Shown here one piece after another: positions 14,543-24,200 of a stretch of DNA of 44,572 bases; within the stretch, counting starts at the first letter, position 1, and every line of letters starts with the position of its first letter. Source of the DNA: Saprospiraceae bacterium. Lineage in GTDB: Bacteria > Bacteroidota > Bacteroidia > Chitinophagales > Saprospiraceae. The translations under genes and the position numbers were made by a program. Under the pieces are notes generated by a model that saw only the letters and a program-made list of their open reading frames with translations, was not told the origin of the DNA and did no database searches. Where the stretch lies: the NCBI GenBank assembly GCA_020630895.1, contig JAHDII010000002.1:1-44572 (forward strand), written 5' to 3'.

Positions 14543-15598
14543 TTAAGATAAAGTTGAATTAAAAATATTTAATAACTGATTTGCTGCTGCAAAAGGTGTA
14601 ATTTTTTCTTCTTCTACTTTTTTTTGTAATTCTAAAAAATGCTTTTTGATTTTAGGGTGTTGATAAAATAATTGTTCTAAGCCTTCTCCTATAGTTTCTT
14701 TAAACCAATATGAATTTTGTCTTTTTCTATTTTTCAGAAAATAATGATTTTCTTGAGTAAAGGATTGATAATTGAGGATGAGTTTCCACAATTCTTGAAT
14801 TCCTTCATTTTTAAGAGCAGAACACAAAATAGTTTTTACTGTCCAATCACTTTCTTTTTTAGGAAATAAATGAATGGCATTTCTATAGGCTTGTTTAGCT
14901 TGTTTGGCTAAAACAGGATTTGTATCAGATTTATTTACAGCAATTAAATCTGCCATTTCAACAATGCCTCTTTTTATTCCTTGAAGTTCATCTCCTCCTC
15001 CTGGAAGTAATAATAACAAAAAGAAGTCGGTCATAGAATGAACGGCTATTTCTGATTGTCCTACACCAACCGTTTCTATAAAAATAGTATCATATCCAGC
15101 TGCTTCACAAAGTATAATAACTTCTCTCGTTTTTCTAGCAACGCCACCTAAAGCATCACCAGCAGGGCTAGGGCGAATAAAAGCATTTTCATGAATGGAT
15201 AATTCTTGCATTCTAGTTTTATCGCCTAAAATACTTCCTTGAGTTGTATTAGAAGTAGGATCAATTGCTAATACGGCTATTTTTTTTCCTTGCTGAATCA
15301 AATACATTCCTAAGGCTTCAATAAAGGTACTTTTCCCTACACCAGGAACTCCTGTAATACCTAGTCTAAAAGATTGTTTTGATCGAAGAGAGAGACATCG
15401 TTCTATAATTTGTTTGGCTAATAATTGATGTTCTTTTTTTGTACTTTCAATAAGGGTAATTGCTTTTCCTAAAATCATTCTATCCCCTTGCTGAATTCCT
15501 TTTATATATTCATCAACAGACAATATTTTTTTTTGTCTAGCTTCTTTAATTTTATTTTTTATGTTATTACTTTTTTTCAAAAAGATGTATTCATTCAA
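14543..15598 (-). CDS. meaB: MeaB/ArgK-type G3E GTPase, methylmalonyl-CoA mutase chaperone
   Basis: A 351-residue P-loop GTPase of the MeaB family, which protects and reactivates B12-dependent methylmalonyl-CoA mutase and gates cofactor loading. The P-loop GVPGVGKST is at 83-91. The switch region includes AIDPTSNTTQGSILGDKTRM (111-130) and RPSPAGDALGGVARKT, the Walker-B-like segment is ETVGVGQSE, and the guanine-specificity motif is NKSD. The first 25 residues are lysine-rich and longer than in many relatives, and the true start might be a little further in. The mutase genes are not in this window. Confidence 0.93.
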   Translation of the reverse strand: MNEYIFLKKSNNIKNKIKEARQKKILSVDEYIKGIQQGDRMILGKAITLIESTKKEHQLLAKQIIERCLSLRSKQSFRLGITGVPGVGKSTFIEALGMYLIQQGKKIAVLAIDPTSNTTQGSILGDKTRMQELSIHENAFIRPSPAGDALGGVARKTREVIILCEAAGYDTIFIETVGVGQSEIAVHSMTDFFLLLLLPGGGDELQGIKRGIVEMADLIAVNKSDTNPVLAKQAKQAYRNAIHLFPKKESDWTVKTILCSALKNEGIQELWKLILNYQSFTQENHYFLKNRKRQNSYWFKETIGEGLEQLFYQHPKIKKHFLELQKKVEEEKITPFAAANQLLNIFNSTLS

Positions 15599-15634
15599 AG
15601 AAGTTATTTAAAATAATATAGCAAAAATACAAAA

Positions 15635-15667
15635 AAAAAGATGAGTTATTTTGAAACAACTCATCTT
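15635..15667 (-). terminator. terminator after the small membrane protein gene
   Basis: Stem AAGATGAGTT / AACTCATCTT with a roughly 10-base loop. On the minus strand it is followed by a run of about nine T. It lies about 20 bp past the stop codon at 15688. Confidence 0.8.
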
Positions 15668-15687
15668 TGAAATAGGAAGTAAATATA

Positions 15688-16137
15688 TTATCCTAGAACT
15701 CCAAATAGTAAGCCACCCCATAAAACAAGAGACACTGCAACACCTATTGCCCCAGAAATAAGAACATCTCTATCTGAACCCCAAACTAGCCAAGCAATAA
15801 GTAATCCTAATAAACTTAAAAATAAGCATAAAAGAAAAGCTCCTAAATGAAAAGAAAATCCAGCAGCTACTGCTTTTTTATTTTTCTTTTTATTAGCCTT
15901 TTTTATTTTCTTTTGAAGCATTTTTAAAGCCAATTTTTCTTTGAATTTCATTTTTCGACCATTCTCTGCTTCAAATTTTTCAGGAGTTAAATTCATTATT
16001 TTTTCTTCATCAAATTTTTCAAAATCTGCTTGAGAAAACGCTTTAGAATGTGCATTGATTTCTCCTTCAACCATTACAACACCATAAGACGTATTTATGG
16101 CAAAAAATAAGGTTATTAATAATAAATTAAATTTCAT
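15688..16137 (-). CDS. hypothetical small membrane protein with signal peptide
   Basis: A 149-residue protein that I cannot assign to a function. Residues 1-19 form a signal peptide (ending near TSYG). The middle (about 70-90) is strongly basic (KMLQKKIKKANKKKNKKA). Residues 94-147 form two closely spaced, glycine-containing membrane helices (SFHLGAFLLCLFLSLLGLLI; GAIGVAVSLVLWGGLLFGVL) joined by a short loop. The layout resembles small Bacteroidota membrane proteins of unknown role that often follow a lysine-rich segment. It lies between meaB and mscS with its own terminator. Confidence 0.65.
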   Translation of the reverse strand: MKFNLLLITLFFAINTSYGVVMVEGEINAHSKAFSQADFEKFDEEKIMNLTPEKFEAENGRKMKFKEKLALKMLQKKIKKANKKKNKKAVAAGFSFHLGAFLLCLFLSLLGLLIAWLVWGSDRDVLISGAIGVAVSLVLWGGLLFGVLG

Positions 16138-16226
16138 TTTCTACTTTTTTTATTAACCAAAACAATTTTATCGGCGTTAATATATTAATACTTATAATAT
16201 AAATAAGATTTTTAATAGTTAAATTT

Positions 16227-17051
16227 TTATTTTCCTATTTTTCCTAATTCTACTCCTTCAGAATAAGCTACTTTTATTCCATTGGCTCCCAAGGCTTGTT
16301 TTACTTTTCTTAAAGATTCTAAATGTACTTTTCCATAATCATCAGGTAAACAATAAGGACGTACTGCCAAAATAATACTATGACTATCGAATTGTTCTAT
16401 CCCAACATCTGGCAAAGGATCTTCTAATACTTCAGGAATCGTTCTGAGAGCTTCTACAATAATAGGTTTTACTTTATCAAATTCTTCTTCATAAGGCATA
16501 TAAACATTTAGATCTACTCTAATATATCCATTTGTAGAAAGATTGGTTACGATATCTCCAATCGCACTTCCGTTAGGAATAATTACTGTTTTATTATCTA
16601 AGGTTGTCATAATAGTATTGAACATTTGAATTTCAGATACTTTTCCCATTTTATCGTGAACATCAATCCAATCTCCTGTTTTATAAGGTTTAAAAACAAG
16701 AATCATGACTCCTGCTGCAAAGTTGCCTAAGCTTCCTTGTAATGCCATACCAATAGCGAAACCTGCGGCGGCTAATACAGCAACAAAAGAAGTCGTTTCA
16801 ATACCTACCATCCCTGCTACTGAAAAAATAAGTAATACTTTTAAAATAGCTCCAATCATTGATGTTAAAAAAGGTCGAATATCTTCATTTAAGCCTGACC
16901 GAATCATTGTTTTATTAATTAGAGTTTCTATTTTTTTAATAAACCATAATCCTCCAAATAAAACGACTAAAGCCAATATAAATGTAGGAGCATACTTGAT
17001 CGCTTGATCTAATAAGCCTTTTAAACTTTCTTGGATATCTTCAAAGTTCAT
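16227..17051 (-). CDS. mscS: small-conductance mechanosensitive channel, MscS family
   Basis: A 274-residue inner-membrane channel that opens on membrane tension and protects against hypo-osmotic shock. Three membrane helices are seen (about 18-38, 58-78, 85-112). The pore-lining TM3 has the typical Gly/Ala-rich pattern AAAGFAIGMALQGSLGNFAAGV, followed by the signature FKPYKTGDWI. The beta domain includes IQMFNTIMTTLDNKTVIIPNG, and the C-terminal alpha/beta domain ends near residue 270. Length equals that of E. coli MscS. The gene appears monocistronic. Confidence 0.93.
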   Translation of the reverse strand: MNFEDIQESLKGLLDQAIKYAPTFILALVVLFGGLWFIKKIETLINKTMIRSGLNEDIRPFLTSMIGAILKVLLIFSVAGMVGIETTSFVAVLAAAGFAIGMALQGSLGNFAAGVMILVFKPYKTGDWIDVHDKMGKVSEIQMFNTIMTTLDNKTVIIPNGSAIGDIVTNLSTNGYIRVDLNVYMPYEEEFDKVKPIIVEALRTIPEVLEDPLPDVGIEQFDSHSIILAVRPYCLPDDYGKVHLESLRKVKQALGANGIKVAYSEGVELGKIGK

Positions 17052-17187
17052 TGTTTGTTTTTTATTTTATGATACAAAAATATTTCTTTCATATTAAAAG
17101 AGAGGCCAAAATTATATAATTAAAAATTAACATTTGATCTGCTTTAATATGATTAACATTTCAAATTTTATTGCTAAATTGCGATAG

Positions 17188-17206
17188 TAGTCTATCAGAC
17201 AGACTA
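17188..17206. promoter_or_regulatory. inverted repeat upstream of the PsbP-like gene
   Basis: TAGTCT and AGACTA are separated by seven bases, in the 221-bp gap between mscS and the gene at 17273. It may be an operator or a small leader hairpin. Its function is not shown by the sequence. Confidence 0.25.
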
Positions 17207-17272
17207 GAAAATTAAATATCAACCTCATCTTATTAAAAAATAATCAATATTATTAATTATAAATTCAAATCA

Positions 17273-17794
17273 ATGAAAAAAGTTTTCAATATTCAATCTC
17301 CATTTTTTTTACTATTTTTTTCTTTTTTTCTTTTGACTTCCTTTTCTCCTTCTGAAAAAGTAAAGTGGAAAAAATATTCTTCTACAAAATATCAGTTTAA
17401 GGTTAAATTTCCTGCAGCAGTTGATGAGTCTATAAGTGAGGAAGATGGTATAACTACTCTAAAACTGAATTCTAAAATTAATAAAAATGCTTTTTTATTT
17501 TATTGTACAGAACATACCACACCTCTAGCAAATATAGATTCTAAATCTTTAGCGGAAGAAGCCTTAAAAGGTTTTTCTAGTGCGTTAGGAGCAAAAAAAA
17601 TAGACTCAAGCGATTGGTCATATAAAGGACATGCAGGGAAACAAGCTTCTTTTAGTAATAATGAAATTAGAGTAGATTATAGAGTTGTTATTATTGGACA
17701 AAATCAATATCAAGCTATGGTAACTTCTAGGAAAACAGATTTTAAAAATGACTTAGCTCAAAAATTCTTTAAATCTATCAAAATAAAAAAATAA
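17273..17794 (+). CDS. secreted hypothetical protein, PsbP/DcrB-like
   Basis: A 173-residue exported protein. The signal peptide covers about residues 1-26 (LFFSFFLLTSFS). The mature part opens with WKKYSSTKYQFKVKFPAAVDE and later has KIDSSDWSYKGHAGKQASF and QYQAMVTSRKTDF. This is the pattern of one-domain alpha/beta proteins of the PsbP/DcrB type (Y-F-V-x-FP, then a GxxG stretch and a C-terminal helix KFFKSIKI). No catalytic residues can be proposed. It lies 42 bp before the T9SS glycine-rich protein on the same strand and may form an operon with it. Confidence 0.55.
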   Translation: MKKVFNIQSPFFLLFFSFFLLTSFSPSEKVKWKKYSSTKYQFKVKFPAAVDESISEEDGITTLKLNSKINKNAFLFYCTEHTTPLANIDSKSLAEEALKGFSSALGAKKIDSSDWSYKGHAGKQASFSNNEIRVDYRVVIIGQNQYQAMVTSRKTDFKNDLAQKFFKSIKIKK

Positions 17795-17836
17795 AGTTAA
17801 TATTATTATTCACCCTTTTATTTTAATTCTTGAGCT

Positions 17837-19786
17837 ATGAAACAAATATTCACGTTACTTTCTTTATTCATCATAATTGGGCTTTTTGCTTTTTCCATAT
17901 CTAATATTAATATCAGTGGTATCATTAATTCTTATGCTGCTGTAACTAATATTAGTGATGGTGTTGCTTGTTCTTCAATTTTAGATGTAGATGATACTAA
18001 TGGTTTTTCTGTTGGAGATTATTGTTTATTAATACAAATGCAAGGAGCGGAAATTGATGAAACCAATTCAGCAAATTTTGGTAATATTAATAATTTGAAT
18101 AGTGCTGGATTGCATGAAAAAATTCAAATTTCAGCTATTAATGGAAATCAAATTACTACTGCGGCAAGTCTTCTTTATTCTTATCAAATTGAAGGAAAAG
18201 TTCAAATCGTACGAATTGCAACATATGAAGATGCCACAATAACGGATGATGTTGTTGCAATGGATTGGAATGGTTCAAAAGGAGGTATTATTGCTATGGA
18301 AGTTTCAGGTACACTGACCTTACAAGCTAATATTAGTGCTGATTCTAGCGGCTTTAGAGGAGGAAAAAGAGCAGTAGCTTCTAGTAGTTGTAGTTCTTTT
18401 ACTTTTTTAAATGATTATTATTATCCTATTAATAGTTGGGAAAGTGAAAAAAAAGGAGAAGGAATTGCTCTTCGTATATCAGGAAAAGAATTAGGTCGAG
18501 GAGCTCAAGCTAATGGCGGGGGTGGAGGAAATGATCATAATTCTGGTGGCGGCGGTGGTGCTGGATTTTCAATAGGAGGAAGAGGAGGAGAAAATATCGA
18601 TTCTGGACTATTTAATTGTCAAGGAAGTTATCCTGGAGAAGGAGGAAAAATTCCTTCTTTTTCTGATCAAAGATTATTTTTAGGCGGTGGTGGTGGTGCT
18701 GGACATGATAATAATGATGCGGGATCTGATGGTGGACAAGGAGGAGGAATTATTTTTATTTCTGCTAATGCAATAGAAGGGAATAATTATAATATTTCTG
18801 CGGATGGACAAAATGTTATGAGTACAATAAGTTTGGATGGCGGCGGCGGCGGCGGTGGCGGCGGTTCTATTATTTTGGAAAATAATTCCATTAATTCTAA
18901 TGTTATAGTCAATGCTCAGGGAGGAAAAGGAAGTGATGTTTCTTCTAAAAACCAACAACGCTGCATGGGACCTGGTGGTGGCGGTGGCGGCGGTATTATA
19001 TATACCAATGTTACTACAATGATTACAGCTAATACAAATGGAGGAATTGCAGGAATTATTACAAATTCTAGTGGTGGTTGTAATGGTAGTAATAATAATG
19101 CTCAGGCAGGAGGAAACGGTATGCTTACTTCTTTAATTTCTCTCCCTGAAAATATTGCACCAGAAATAGGTAGTGAAACATATACAGGTTGTCCTAATGA
19201 TGGATATAGTATAGTCGTTAATAATACCACTTATGATATTACGAATCCTACAGGACAAGAAATTATTGTTGACGGAGCAGTTAATGGTTGTGATTCTATT
19301 GTTGATATTAATTTGACTTTTCATCCTGCGATGAGTATCAGTCATACACAAGACGTTAATAATATAACGATTCATGTAGTTGGAGGCACTGCTCCTTTTT
19401 CTTATTCTTGGAGTAATACAAATACTGGAGAGATGAATGAATTAAATAGTTCAGGAAATTATACCGTAACAGTTACTGATGCTAATGGTTGTAATGATAT
19501 TTATGATTTTTCTTTTCAAGTGACTTCTTTAGAAGATATAAAAAATGATTTAGGAATTTCTGTTATGCCTAATCCAGCGAATCAATTTTTAATTTTAGAA
19601 GCTTTAAATATTCAAGAAAATACTATTATTTTTATTTCTGATATCAGTGGTAAAAAAATATGGAACACTATTTGGAATGGTAATATATTGAATATTGATA
19701 CTCAACAATTTTCTAATGGGATTTATTTATTGAGTATTCAATCTGAGAAAAAAATATATACTGGAAAGATTTCCATTATTCATTAA
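17837..19786 (+). CDS. glycine-rich T9SS-secreted surface protein with SprB-like repeat
   Basis: A 649-residue exported protein. The N-terminal hydrophobic segment (about 2-20) acts as signal. Residues about 30-130 form a small beta domain (DVDDTNGFSVGDYCLLIQMQ). Residues about 215-420 contain many Gly-rich runs (ANGGGGGND, GGGGGAGF, FLGGGGGAGHD, a run of nine Gly). Between them are beta-type segments such as GGIIAMEVSGTLTLQANISA, suggesting a beta-helix with glycine loops. A SprB-like adhesin repeat (GGTAPFSYSWSNTNTG, then GNYTVTVTDANGC) lies at about 508-550. A T9SS sorting domain closes the protein (VMPNPANQFLILEA, then NGIYLLSIQSEK). It is probably a cell-surface adhesin or matrix protein. 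Confidence 0.82.
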   Translation: MKQIFTLLSLFIIIGLFAFSISNINISGIINSYAAVTNISDGVACSSILDVDDTNGFSVGDYCLLIQMQGAEIDETNSANFGNINNLNSAGLHEKIQISAINGNQITTAASLLYSYQIEGKVQIVRIATYEDATITDDVVAMDWNGSKGGIIAMEVSGTLTLQANISADSSGFRGGKRAVASSSCSSFTFLNDYYYPINSWESEKKGEGIALRISGKELGRGAQANGGGGGNDHNSGGGGGAGFSIGGRGGENIDSGLFNCQGSYPGEGGKIPSFSDQRLFLGGGGGAGHDNNDAGSDGGQGGGIIFISANAIEGNNYNISADGQNVMSTISLDGGGGGGGGGSIILENNSINSNVIVNAQGGKGSDVSSKNQQRCMGPGGGGGGGIIYTNVTTMITANTNGGIAGIITNSSGGCNGSNNNAQAGGNGMLTSLISLPENIAPEIGSETYTGCPNDGYSIVVNNTTYDITNPTGQEIIVDGAVNGCDSIVDINLTFHPAMSISHTQDVNNITIHVVGGTAPFSYSWSNTNTGEMNELNSSGNYTVTVTDANGCNDIYDFSFQVTSLEDIKNDLGISVMPNPANQFLILEALNIQENTIIFISDISGKKIWNTIWNGNILNIDTQQFSNGIYLLSIQSEKKIYTGKISIIH

Positions 19787-19793
19787 TAAACAT

Positions 19794-19831
19794 AATTAGG
19801 AATTGTTTTTTATAAAAAACAATTCCTAATT
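19794..19831 (+). terminator. hairpin terminator after the glycine-rich protein gene
   Basis: A long perfect stem with arms AATTAGGAATTGTTTTT and AAAAACAATTCCTAATT around a short loop, 7 bp after the stop. The T-run that follows is interrupted. Confidence 0.65.
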
Positions 19832-19846
19832 ATCTAATATTTTTTG

Positions 19847-19987
19847 ATGAAACCATTTGCTATTTTTATGATTATACTTGTAGTGATTGCAACAAGTATA
19901 AGAGCTTTCAAAATGTATAAAATTGATAGTAACGCAAAAAAAATGCGTAAACAAAAAAAAATAGAACAAGGGAAAAATAAAAATTAA
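19847..19987 (+). CDS. 46-residue single-pass membrane peptide
   Basis: ATG at 19847 to TAA at 19987. One hydrophobic helix (about residues 4-19, AIFMIILVVIATSI) is followed by a strongly basic tail rich in Lys, Arg and Gln (KKMRKQKKIEQGKNKN). This positive-inside pattern suggests the tail is cytoplasmic. It lies 12 bp before the convergent end of the metal-efflux adaptor gene. No homolog is recognised. The membrane helix plus basic tail argues for a real short gene, but chance cannot be excluded. Confidence 0.45.
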   Translation: MKPFAIFMIILVVIATSIRAFKMYKIDSNAKKMRKQKKIEQGKNKN

Positions 19988-19999
19988 AAATTTTATTTT

Positions 20000-21268
20000 T
20001 TAATGTTCGTGTTTTAATTGTCCTATTTTAGATTGAGCATCTACAAAATGAGCTGCTTGAATTACAATTTTTTCATTGTCATTTAATTCATCAATTAATT
20101 GTACTGCGGTAAAACCATTATTAGAATTTCCTTTAATAATTCTTTTTTTAGAAAATTCCATTTCATCGTTTTTATTATATCCTGTTGTAGTATAAATGAT
20201 ATAATTTTCAGCATCTTTAAAAATGGTATTTTCAGGTAATGCTTTTACCGTAGAATTATTCAACCAAATTTTAGCACGCAAAAACATATCTTTAATAAAT
20301 TTTGGTTTTTTTCCTACAAGATGAGCATGAATATTTATTGTTTTATTTTCAGGATCAAATTCTTTTCCTATAACAAATATTTTTGCTTTATATTCTTGAA
20401 CTCCTAAAGCAGGAATGGTATAAGTCAAAGTTTGTCCTTTTTTTAATAAAGAAATATCTTTTTCAAAAACATTTAATTCCAAATGTAAATGATCTTCATT
20501 TACAATTTCCATCATTTCTTTTTCTGGTGTAATATACATTCCATTATGAAAATCTACTTTTGAAATATAACCAGAAATAGGAGCAATAATAGAAACACTT
20601 TCTCTAATTTCATTAGCGGAATTAGGAAAAGGAATATCTAAATAAGTAAAATACTTTTCTAAACTTTTAATTTGAATTTCTTTAATAGCAACCTGATGTT
20701 GAACATCATCTAATTTTGCTTGAACTCCAGCATTTTCATTCATTAAATTTTGTTGCCTTTTTAATTCTTTAAATAAATACGACAACTCAGCTTTATGTTC
20801 TAAATATTCTTTTTGTTTTTCTATAAATTGTATATTTTCTAATTTGGCGATTATGGTACCTTTTTTTATAAAATTCACTTCAACATATTCTCCACTTTCG
20901 CTTAAAAAACCTTCTTTTTTTGTATTCACTGAAACATAAGAATTTGGTGGCATACTTAAAGAACCTGTTGCAGCAACAAAATCATTAATTTTAATATCAG
21001 AAAAAGATCCTAATTTTAAATCAATCGTTTCTATTTGTTTTTTTGTGAGATGTAAACTTTCATCATGATTTCCATGATCATGTCCGTGATCATGATCTAA
21101 AAAACTTAAATCTTCTTCTTCTGTTTTTTTTGTACTTTCTTTTTCATGTGCACTATGATCATGCCCACTGTGGTCATGTCCACTATGATCATGAGAACTA
21201 TGATCGTGACCACAGGAACTTATCAAAAATACAAGTACAAAAAATATATTTATTTTACAATTCATCAT
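20000..21268 (-). CDS. RND efflux periplasmic adaptor (CusB/CzcB type), His-rich lipoprotein
   Basis: A 422-residue membrane-fusion protein linking the RND pump to its outer-membrane channel. The signal sequence ends in the lipobox LISSC (Cys19), so it is lipid-anchored. Residues 20-76 are extremely His/Asp-rich, with a tandem HDHSGHDHS-type repeat and a second DHDHGHDHGNH cluster, a likely metal-binding or sensing tail. The canonical order follows: barrel/lipoyl half (GSLSMPPNSYVSVNTKKEG), alpha hairpin (about 150-205), lipoyl half (SIIAPISGYISKVDFHNGMYI), then beta-barrel and membrane-proximal domains. It starts 9 bp after the pump gene, in one operon. Metal selectivity of the His tail is not known. 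Confidence 0.9.
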   Translation of the reverse strand: MMNCKINIFFVLVFLISSCGHDHSSHDHSGHDHSGHDHSAHEKESTKKTEEEDLSFLDHDHGHDHGNHDESLHLTKKQIETIDLKLGSFSDIKINDFVAATGSLSMPPNSYVSVNTKKEGFLSESGEYVEVNFIKKGTIIAKLENIQFIEKQKEYLEHKAELSYLFKELKRQQNLMNENAGVQAKLDDVQHQVAIKEIQIKSLEKYFTYLDIPFPNSANEIRESVSIIAPISGYISKVDFHNGMYITPEKEMMEIVNEDHLHLELNVFEKDISLLKKGQTLTYTIPALGVQEYKAKIFVIGKEFDPENKTINIHAHLVGKKPKFIKDMFLRAKIWLNNSTVKALPENTIFKDAENYIIYTTTGYNKNDEMEFSKKRIIKGNSNNGFTAVQLIDELNDNEKIVIQAAHFVDAQSKIGQLKHEH

Positions 21269-21277
21269 ATTATTATA

Positions 21278-24200
21278 TCATCCATTATAAAATTGAATTT
21301 CGATTGCAGTATAATTGTATAAAATTATTTGTTCAAAATATTTTAACTGATGATTTCCATAATTATCTAAAATAGTTAAATATTCTAAATAAGAAATTTC
21401 TCCTGCTTTATAATTTAATTGAGCGACTCTAATTTGTTCTTGAAAATTATTTTTTAATTGTTGAGAATAGAATTGAATTCCACTTTCGTATAATTGCAAC
21501 ATGGCTTCCCATTCATTTATTTTTTGCTGGGCCATGATATTTTTAGTTTCTACATTTTTTTGAATAATATTAGATTTTAATTTTTCTGCTTCAACTTCTT
21601 TTTTAGAATAATGATCAAAAATAGGAACGGTAACACTGGCTTGAATACCGCTTCTAAATCCAAATTCAAAATAATTTTGTAGAGCATATCCTATTTTAAA
21701 ACTAGGCTTTCTTTGAGCTTCTAATAGTTCGACATCTGCTTGATTGAGATTCATTAATTGTTGAAGATATAACACATTTGCTAAGGAATCTTTTGTTGTT
21801 GTAATATTTATTTTTTCTAAATTTTCTTCAGGAATTATTTTTTTATTGGATGTTAAAAATGTGTTGAATTTGTTTTCTAATAATTCTATTTTTTGTTTTG
21901 CCTGATTTTGAAGTAATTGATATTCATTTTTTTTCAATAAAATACTATTTTTTTCTAAAGAATTAGCAACTCCTGATTTAAATCGAGATTCTGCTATTTT
22001 AAAAAATGTATCATAATCTTTTATGATATTATTATAGATGTTTAATATTTCTTTTTGATATTGAATATCAAAATATAATTGACTAATTTCTTTTTTTAAA
22101 TTATTTTTTAATATCTCATTTTTTGCACTAATAGCTTTTATTTTTTCTTCTTGAATTTTATTTTTTGTTTTAATTATTTTAGGATGAGGAATTTCTTGAC
22201 TAATTCCTATTTGATTTTGAAAAACATCATCATATTGAAATAAACCATCTCCTTCATAATAAAATTCTGTATCTCCTAAACTATATTTAATATTCGTTAA
22301 ACTTTTGGCTTGTTGAATTTCTGCTTGAGCAATTTGTAAAGAAGGATGATTTTCTACAATTATTTTTTGTACATCTTCTAAAGAAATAGTTTCTTGAGCA
22401 TGGATATGATAAAAATTAAAACTAAAAAATAAAATTATCATTATATTTTTATTCATTTTGATTTTAATTTTTTCTTGAAAAATAGATAACCAATAATATA
22501 AAATAGGAAGTACAAATAAAGTTAAAATAGTTGTAGTAATTAAACCACCTATAACTACCGTTGCTAAAGGTCTTTGTACTTCTGCTCCACCTGATGTAGA
22601 AATTGCCATAGGCAAAAAACCTAGAGAAGCAACCGCAGCCGTCATTAATACAGGGCGTAATCGAATCGTTGTTCCTTGATAAATTCTATCATAAATATTT
22701 TTTATTCCTTCTTTTTTCAAAGCATTAAATTCAGCAATTAAAACAATACCATTTAATACTGCTACACCAAATAGTGCAATAAAACCAATTCCAGCAGAAA
22801 TACTAAAAGGCATCCCTCTTAATTCTAAAGCCCAAATTCCTCCAATAGCAGAAAGAGGAATAGCCACAAAAATTAAAGCCGCTTGTGCTATAGATTTAAA
22901 AGTAAAAAATAATAAAATAAAAATAAGTGCCAAACCAATAGGAACAGCAATTAATAATCGATCTTTTGCTGCTTGTAAATTTTCAAAAGTTCCTCCATAA
23001 GCAAAATAATATCCTGTGGGTAATTTTATATTTTTATTTAATTTCAATTGAATTTCTTTTACAATAGATTCCACATCTCGTGTTCCAACGTTTACTCCCA
23101 TTACAATTTTACGTTGTGTATTATCTCTAGAAATTTGCATAGGAGCTTCTTCTAAAGAAATTTGAGCTACTTTATGTAAAGGAATTACATTTCCATTAGG
23201 TAAAGAAATTAATAAATTAGAAACATCTTCTATTTTTTTTCTCTCCGATTGAGCTAAGCGAATCACTAAATCAAACTTTTTTTCTTGTTCATAAACAACA
23301 CCTGCCGTTTCTCCAGCAAAAGCCATTTTTATCATTTGATTAATATCATTAATTTTTAATCCATATTGTGCTAAATTTTCATAATGATATCGAACAATAA
23401 TTTGTGGCATTCCTACTGTTTGTTCTACATTTACAGAAGCAACGCCTTGTATTTTTTGTACTATTTTTTCTGCTTCTTTTGCTTTAGCATATAAAATTTC
23501 TAAATCATCACCATATAATTTAATTGCAATATCAGAACGTACTCCTGTCATTAATTCATTAAATCTCATTTGTATAGGTTGAGAATATTCGTACTGTACT
23601 CCAGGAATATTTTTTAATACTCGATTCATTTTAATATACATATCTCTTCGAGTATGTGCTGAAGTCCATTCTGCTTTGGGTTTCATAATGACCATTATAT
23701 CTCCAATTTCTACAGGCATGGGATCTGTAGGAATTTCAGCAGAACCAATTTTAGTAATGACATCAACGACTTCAGGGAAATTTTCTTTTAATTGAGTTTG
23801 AATTAAAAAAGAGATTTTGATACTTTGAGATAAAGAAGTTCCTGGAGGCAAAATTTGATGTAAGGCTAAATCTCCTTCTTCTAAAGTGGGAATAAATTCC
23901 GCGCCCATTTTTGAAAAAATATAAATGCTAAAAGAAAATAAAGCAATGACTAATACAATAATGAGCCATTTTACTTTCATGGCTAATTGTAATAAAGGTT
24001 GATAAATGGCATTACAAAAAGCAATAATTTTATCTGCAATATTTTTTTCATGTGTAATTTTCTTTTTTAATAATAATGCAGCCATCATTGGTACATAAGT
24101 CATAGATAAAATTAAAGCTCCTAAAATAGCAAAGCCTACAGTTAATGCCATAGGGCGAAACATTTTTCCTTCAATTCCTACTAAAGCTAAAATGGGTATA

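Noticed and set aside
18680..18958. Minus-strand frame opposite the glycine-rich region
   Set aside because: It is the shadow of GGN codons and has a biased, repetitive composition.
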